Shown here piece by piece: positions 42,276-44,833 of a DNA stretch of 44,833 bases. The translations under genes were made by a program, and so were the position numbers. Where the stretch lies: assembly GCA_040904825.1 (NCBI GenBank), contig JBBDSU010000033.1:1-44833 (forward strand). Direction: 5' to 3'. The notes under the pieces are model-generated. The model had not been told where the DNA came from, ran no database searches, and saw only the letters and a list, made by a program, of their open reading frames with translations. This DNA comes from JBBDSU01 sp040904825. Its GTDB lineage: Bacteria; Actinomycetota; Nitriliruptoria; Nitriliruptorales; Nitriliruptoraceae. Within the stretch, counting starts at the first letter, position 1, and every line of letters begins with the position of its first letter.

Positions 42276-42797
42276 GTGCAACAGCGACCGATCACACTTC
42301 GCACGGTGGTGCGTGGCCACGCGTTTGCAGCCCGTCCTCCCGATTCATCAGGGCCTGTCGAAGGAAGCGCGGTCCAATTGGTCCGCGAAGTCACCAACCC
42401 GTCGGACCCGCTTGCTGTTGCCGTCTGGTACGACGATGGCCGTCATCTCTGGAGGTTGGGGTATCTCGATCGCGCTGTCGCAGCCAGAGTTGCTGAACGA
42501 CTCGATGACGGCGTGACCCCCGCGGCGACGTTCGATGGCTGGCTTCCCGAGCCCGACGGCCGCTGGCAACGTCCAGTCGTTGCTGTCGACGCGACCGTGT
42601 TCGGGCTCGCGATGGCTGGCAGGGCCGAAAGCCGGTCACAGCACGGTGACGGAGTCGAAACGATGTCGTCCACCAGCTATCGACCGCGGCCATCCAACGA
42701 AATGCCGTCGATGGCGGCCGAGCGCCCAGTGCGGTTGTGGGGCCGCCCACCCGGAAGTCGGCGGCGCCCGACAGGCGCGATACCAGGACCAACCTGA
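42276..42797 (+). CDS. HIRAN-domain protein
   Basis: A 173-aa protein. Residues about 10-85 match the HIRAN pattern: TVVRGHAFAAR, then REVTNPSDPLAVAVWYDDGRHLWRLGYLDRAVAARVAERLDDG, with the NPxDPxAV and GYL-type motifs. HIRAN domains recognise DNA ends or damaged forks in helicases and nucleases; stand-alone copies are poorly studied. The remaining C-terminal tail is Arg/Pro/Ser-rich and probably disordered. GTG 42276 has an AGGAGGA site (42264-42270) at five bases. It follows the RecB-type nuclease by 173 bp and converges on the VanW gene with a 14-bp gap. Confidence 0.72.
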   Translation: MQQRPITLRTVVRGHAFAARPPDSSGPVEGSAVQLVREVTNPSDPLAVAVWYDDGRHLWRLGYLDRAVAARVAERLDDGVTPAATFDGWLPEPDGRWQRPVVAVDATVFGLAMAGRAESRSQHGDGVETMSSTSYRPRPSNEMPSMAAERPVRLWGRPPGSRRRPTGAIPGPT

Positions 42798-42811
42798 CGA
42801 ATCTTGCGTGG

Positions 42812-44662
42812 TTAGTCCGGCCGTGGCCGTGTGCCTCGTTCCACCACACGGTGTTGCGGCTGGTAGACCGTGTCGATCGTGTCGGTGGAGCTGGACCCGT
42901 CGAGGCGTTCAACGGCGCGAACAACCCGGACCGTGAAACCGTTGCTGCCAGCTGACTGGACGACTCGTTCCTGACCTTCAAACAGTTCGTCGGTCCAACG
43001 AACCTGCGTCGTTGGTGGTCTGGGGTTGGTCGCATTGCCAAGTAGGGCCTCAACCTGCGTGGCCAACGGTCGCCCATAGATCGACACGGTGATCGAGGAC
43101 GGCGTGTACGACGTGCGAACCAAGATCAACGCGTCGGTGTCGTTGGTGAACTTGACGTCCAGCTCCGGGTAGCTCAGTGTTGCTTCGCGACCCATCGGGT
43201 AGCGGGAGATGTACCAGCTGTGGGCGCGCCATTGGTCGAGTTGCACCCCCGCGAAAAAAGCCGCATTGAAGGTGGTCGTCCCGAATTGCGACGTGCCCCC
43301 ACCGCAGGTGTCGACCAGCACACCTCGGACGATCGTGCCAGCAGGGAGATATCCCTTCTCGCAGGTGCGGCGACCGGAGATCTCGTTGATCGAGAATTGG
43401 TCGCCGGGACGAATGACCGTCCCGTCGATGGTGTCGGCCAACAGTTGAATATTGTGGACCCGAGTTTGCCCGGCTTCGTGGTAGGTAGTGAAGGTCCCGA
43501 GCAAGTGGGTGGGACCCAATTCCGAGGCAACCTCGGTCGGCAAGTACGGTTCGGTCAGGTCGAGCGCAAGTGGGTTGCGGCGAAGTCCAGTGCGCAGCAT
43601 CGATGTCATCTGGTCAGCGAACAGGTGCCGGTCGAATTGTGCCCCAGCCCGTCCAGGGACGACGGGAACCTCCACCTCGATAGGCTCGAACACTGCGGAT
43701 CCCTGAGCGTCGAACGTGACGGGCGGTGCGCGTTCAAGGTCGAACTCAGCATTGACCGGTTCCATTGCGAACGCGGCCTGGGTGGCTAGGTCGATGACAC
43801 GCTGCACTGTCCCTGGCGTCACCGCGATGTCGACGTGTTGCTGGTCGCCGTCAGGCGTCCGTTCCACGATGATCATTTCTGCGATCTGCTGGGGTGTGAC
43901 GGTGAACACGCCGTCAGCAAGATCGAACTGCATCGGGCCGCTGATGGCCCTTTCGATATCCCGGCCGACGCCAGCGAATGCGGCGGGATCAACGAGGATT
44001 GGAGTGGTATCGACCGGGAGTTGACGGCGGGAGTCCTCGGTGGCCACTCGGGTCAGCGTGCCCACCAGGATCGTTGTTGTCGCGCCTTGGTCGACTGTGG
44101 CGCTGCCGTGGGGCTCGTGCACTTCAACGGATAGCGACGTCGAATCGATGACAATGTTGCCGTGAAACGCTGGACGATCAACGGTGGCGGCGACATCCTT
44201 GACCCACGCGGCCACCTTCGCTTTGTCCCAGGTTTCGATGGGTGCTACGTCATGAGCAACGAAGTAGGACGCGAACCGGGTCATCGTCGACGATAGAAAG
44301 TGGGATCGTCCGCGGGCGAAGGCGGCGTCGACAGTCGCGGAAATGTCGAGCGTCCAGTCTGCATCTGCTGGGCTAAATGTGAATTCCTGGCTTTCGAATG
44401 ACAGGACTAGCGAGGTGTCGCGGTGGTCGTTAGCCACAGACTGGAGCGTCGCTCGGAGCTCATGTTCGTAAGCGCTCGACACATCTACGCCGCCAACCGA
44501 TGTGTTGGGCAACACCCGATCCCATTGGAGGATGACGATGACGGCGAGTGTGGCAGTCACGGCGACGGCGAGACCAGCGACGCTGATGGCGGCGATGGCC
44601 CCGATGCGGCGGAGTGGCACGAGACGGTTCCTTCTCGATGAATGCTGGACTCGGCGAGACAT
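42812..44662 (-). CDS. VanW-family protein with YoaR-like peptidoglycan-binding region
   Basis: A 616-aa exported or membrane-anchored cell-wall protein. A single helix (residues about 20-45, GAIAAISVAGLAVAVTATLAVIVIL) anchors it. Repeated YoaR-type segments follow (VSSAYEHELRATLQSV, FTFSPADADWTLDIS, FTVTPQQIAEMIIV), then the VanW domain: LLGTFTTYHEAGQTRVHNIQLLADTIDGTVIRPGDQFSINEISG, GYLPAGTIVRG, CGGGTSQFGTTTFNAAFFAGV and ISRYPMGREATLSYP. VanW proteins occur with glycopeptide-resistance and other envelope genes; their biochemical role is unknown. The C-terminal part (residues about 555-616) resembles a G5-like sheet. ATG 44662 is chosen; the frame runs on to 44752. Confidence 0.88.
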   Translation of the reverse strand: MSRRVQHSSRRNRLVPLRRIGAIAAISVAGLAVAVTATLAVIVILQWDRVLPNTSVGGVDVSSAYEHELRATLQSVANDHRDTSLVLSFESQEFTFSPADADWTLDISATVDAAFARGRSHFLSSTMTRFASYFVAHDVAPIETWDKAKVAAWVKDVAATVDRPAFHGNIVIDSTSLSVEVHEPHGSATVDQGATTTILVGTLTRVATEDSRRQLPVDTTPILVDPAAFAGVGRDIERAISGPMQFDLADGVFTVTPQQIAEMIIVERTPDGDQQHVDIAVTPGTVQRVIDLATQAAFAMEPVNAEFDLERAPPVTFDAQGSAVFEPIEVEVPVVPGRAGAQFDRHLFADQMTSMLRTGLRRNPLALDLTEPYLPTEVASELGPTHLLGTFTTYHEAGQTRVHNIQLLADTIDGTVIRPGDQFSINEISGRRTCEKGYLPAGTIVRGVLVDTCGGGTSQFGTTTFNAAFFAGVQLDQWRAHSWYISRYPMGREATLSYPELDVKFTNDTDALILVRTSYTPSSITVSIYGRPLATQVEALLGNATNPRPPTTQVRWTDELFEGQERVVQSAGSNGFTVRVVRAVERLDGSSSTDTIDTVYQPQHRVVERGTRPRPD

Positions 44663-44812
44663 CGGCACCGCGCCAGGGTATCGATGGGCCTGAGATGAGA
44701 CGGGTGCCCGGCAACGATGCAGGCTTGAGGGCTTCTGCGTCGGAGGGAGCATGCCCAGCCGACATAGACTGATCGGCGGTTGAGAACCAAGTGAACATCG
44801 TGAGGTGGGCGC

Positions 44813-44833
44813 ATGAGGGCACGGGGCGTCGGA
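44813..44833 (+). CDS. Possible start of a gene running off the right edge
   Basis: ATG 44813 begins MRARGVG and is preceded by GAGGTGG at 44802-44808, a fair ribosome site. It is divergent from the VanW gene. Only seven codons are visible, so this is a guess at a start. Confidence 0.3.

Noticed and set aside
1..44833. CRISPR array, rRNA operon, prophage or restriction system
   Set aside because: No regularly spaced repeats, no RNA-gene signatures, and no integrase, capsid, methylase or Cas-like proteins were seen.

Overview
The window looks like one stretch of a metagenome-assembled or draft genome from a high-GC, deep-branching actinobacterium (Nitriliruptoria/Euzebya-like or Acidimicrobiia-like; the exact class is not resolved). 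The reasons are strong G/C bias at third codon positions, many GTG starts, very frequent ATGA/GTGA stop-start overlaps, and an actinobacterial gene set: trpD next to a DEDD-exonuclease/GIY-YIG fusion, an ErpA-type protein near a glycerate kinase, an SRPBCC/ROK kinase/EEP cluster, and a ferredoxin-less KorAB pair. As I recall, several of these neighbours also sit close together in Mycobacterium tuberculosis (Rv2185c-Rv2205c). No rRNA, tRNA, CRISPR array, transposase or phage gene was found. One 100-N scaffold gap (3013-3112) is flanked by an exact 55-bp duplication, which is an assembly artefact inside a small membrane-protein gene.

Layout. 1-7 kb: nadA (minus) with a candidate operator upstream; glycerate kinase; a small LigA-misannotated membrane protein (interrupted by the gap); an ErpA/IscA-type Fe-S protein; and on the minus strand a cysteine desulfurase, a universal stress protein and a TusA-like sulfur carrier. 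Together these form an Fe-S/sulfur-handling neighbourhood, and NadA is itself a [4Fe-4S] enzyme. 7-11.6 kb: a receiver-like protein and trpD, then convergent DNA-repair genes (DEDD exonuclease/GIY-YIG fusion; mutM) and a small zinc-ribbon protein. 11.6-19.2 kb: an intact membrane-anchored EEP phosphohydrolase, then a tightly overlapping plus-strand operon (SRPBCC protein, zinc-ribbon membrane protein, ROK sugar kinase, catalytically degraded EEP-fold protein, S9 peptidase).

18.93-21.06 kb: a compact two-gene island (a small two-helix membrane protein and an AAA/DUF4143-type ATPase) with higher GC at third positions. It is bracketed by a 20-bp imperfect direct repeat that copies the 3' end of the S9 peptidase gene, and it contains a decayed second copy of the membrane-protein tail. 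This is the most novel-looking segment.

21-31.7 kb: a large acyl-CoA dehydrogenase divergent from a TetR regulator that is translationally coupled to two tandem CorC/HlyC (DUF21-CBS) membrane proteins and a Mug-type uracil-DNA glycosylase; ilvD with an unknown downstream partner; a hotdog thioesterase; a two-RCK potassium channel. 32-44.8 kb: gltB (without gltD), a coiled-coil M23 peptidase, korA-korB, a RecB-type PD-(D/E)XK nuclease, a HIRAN protein, and a VanW-family cell-wall protein. Central carbon/nitrogen metabolism (korAB, gltB, ilvD, trpD), cell-wall functions and DNA repair dominate; apart from the island the region reads as core chromosome.
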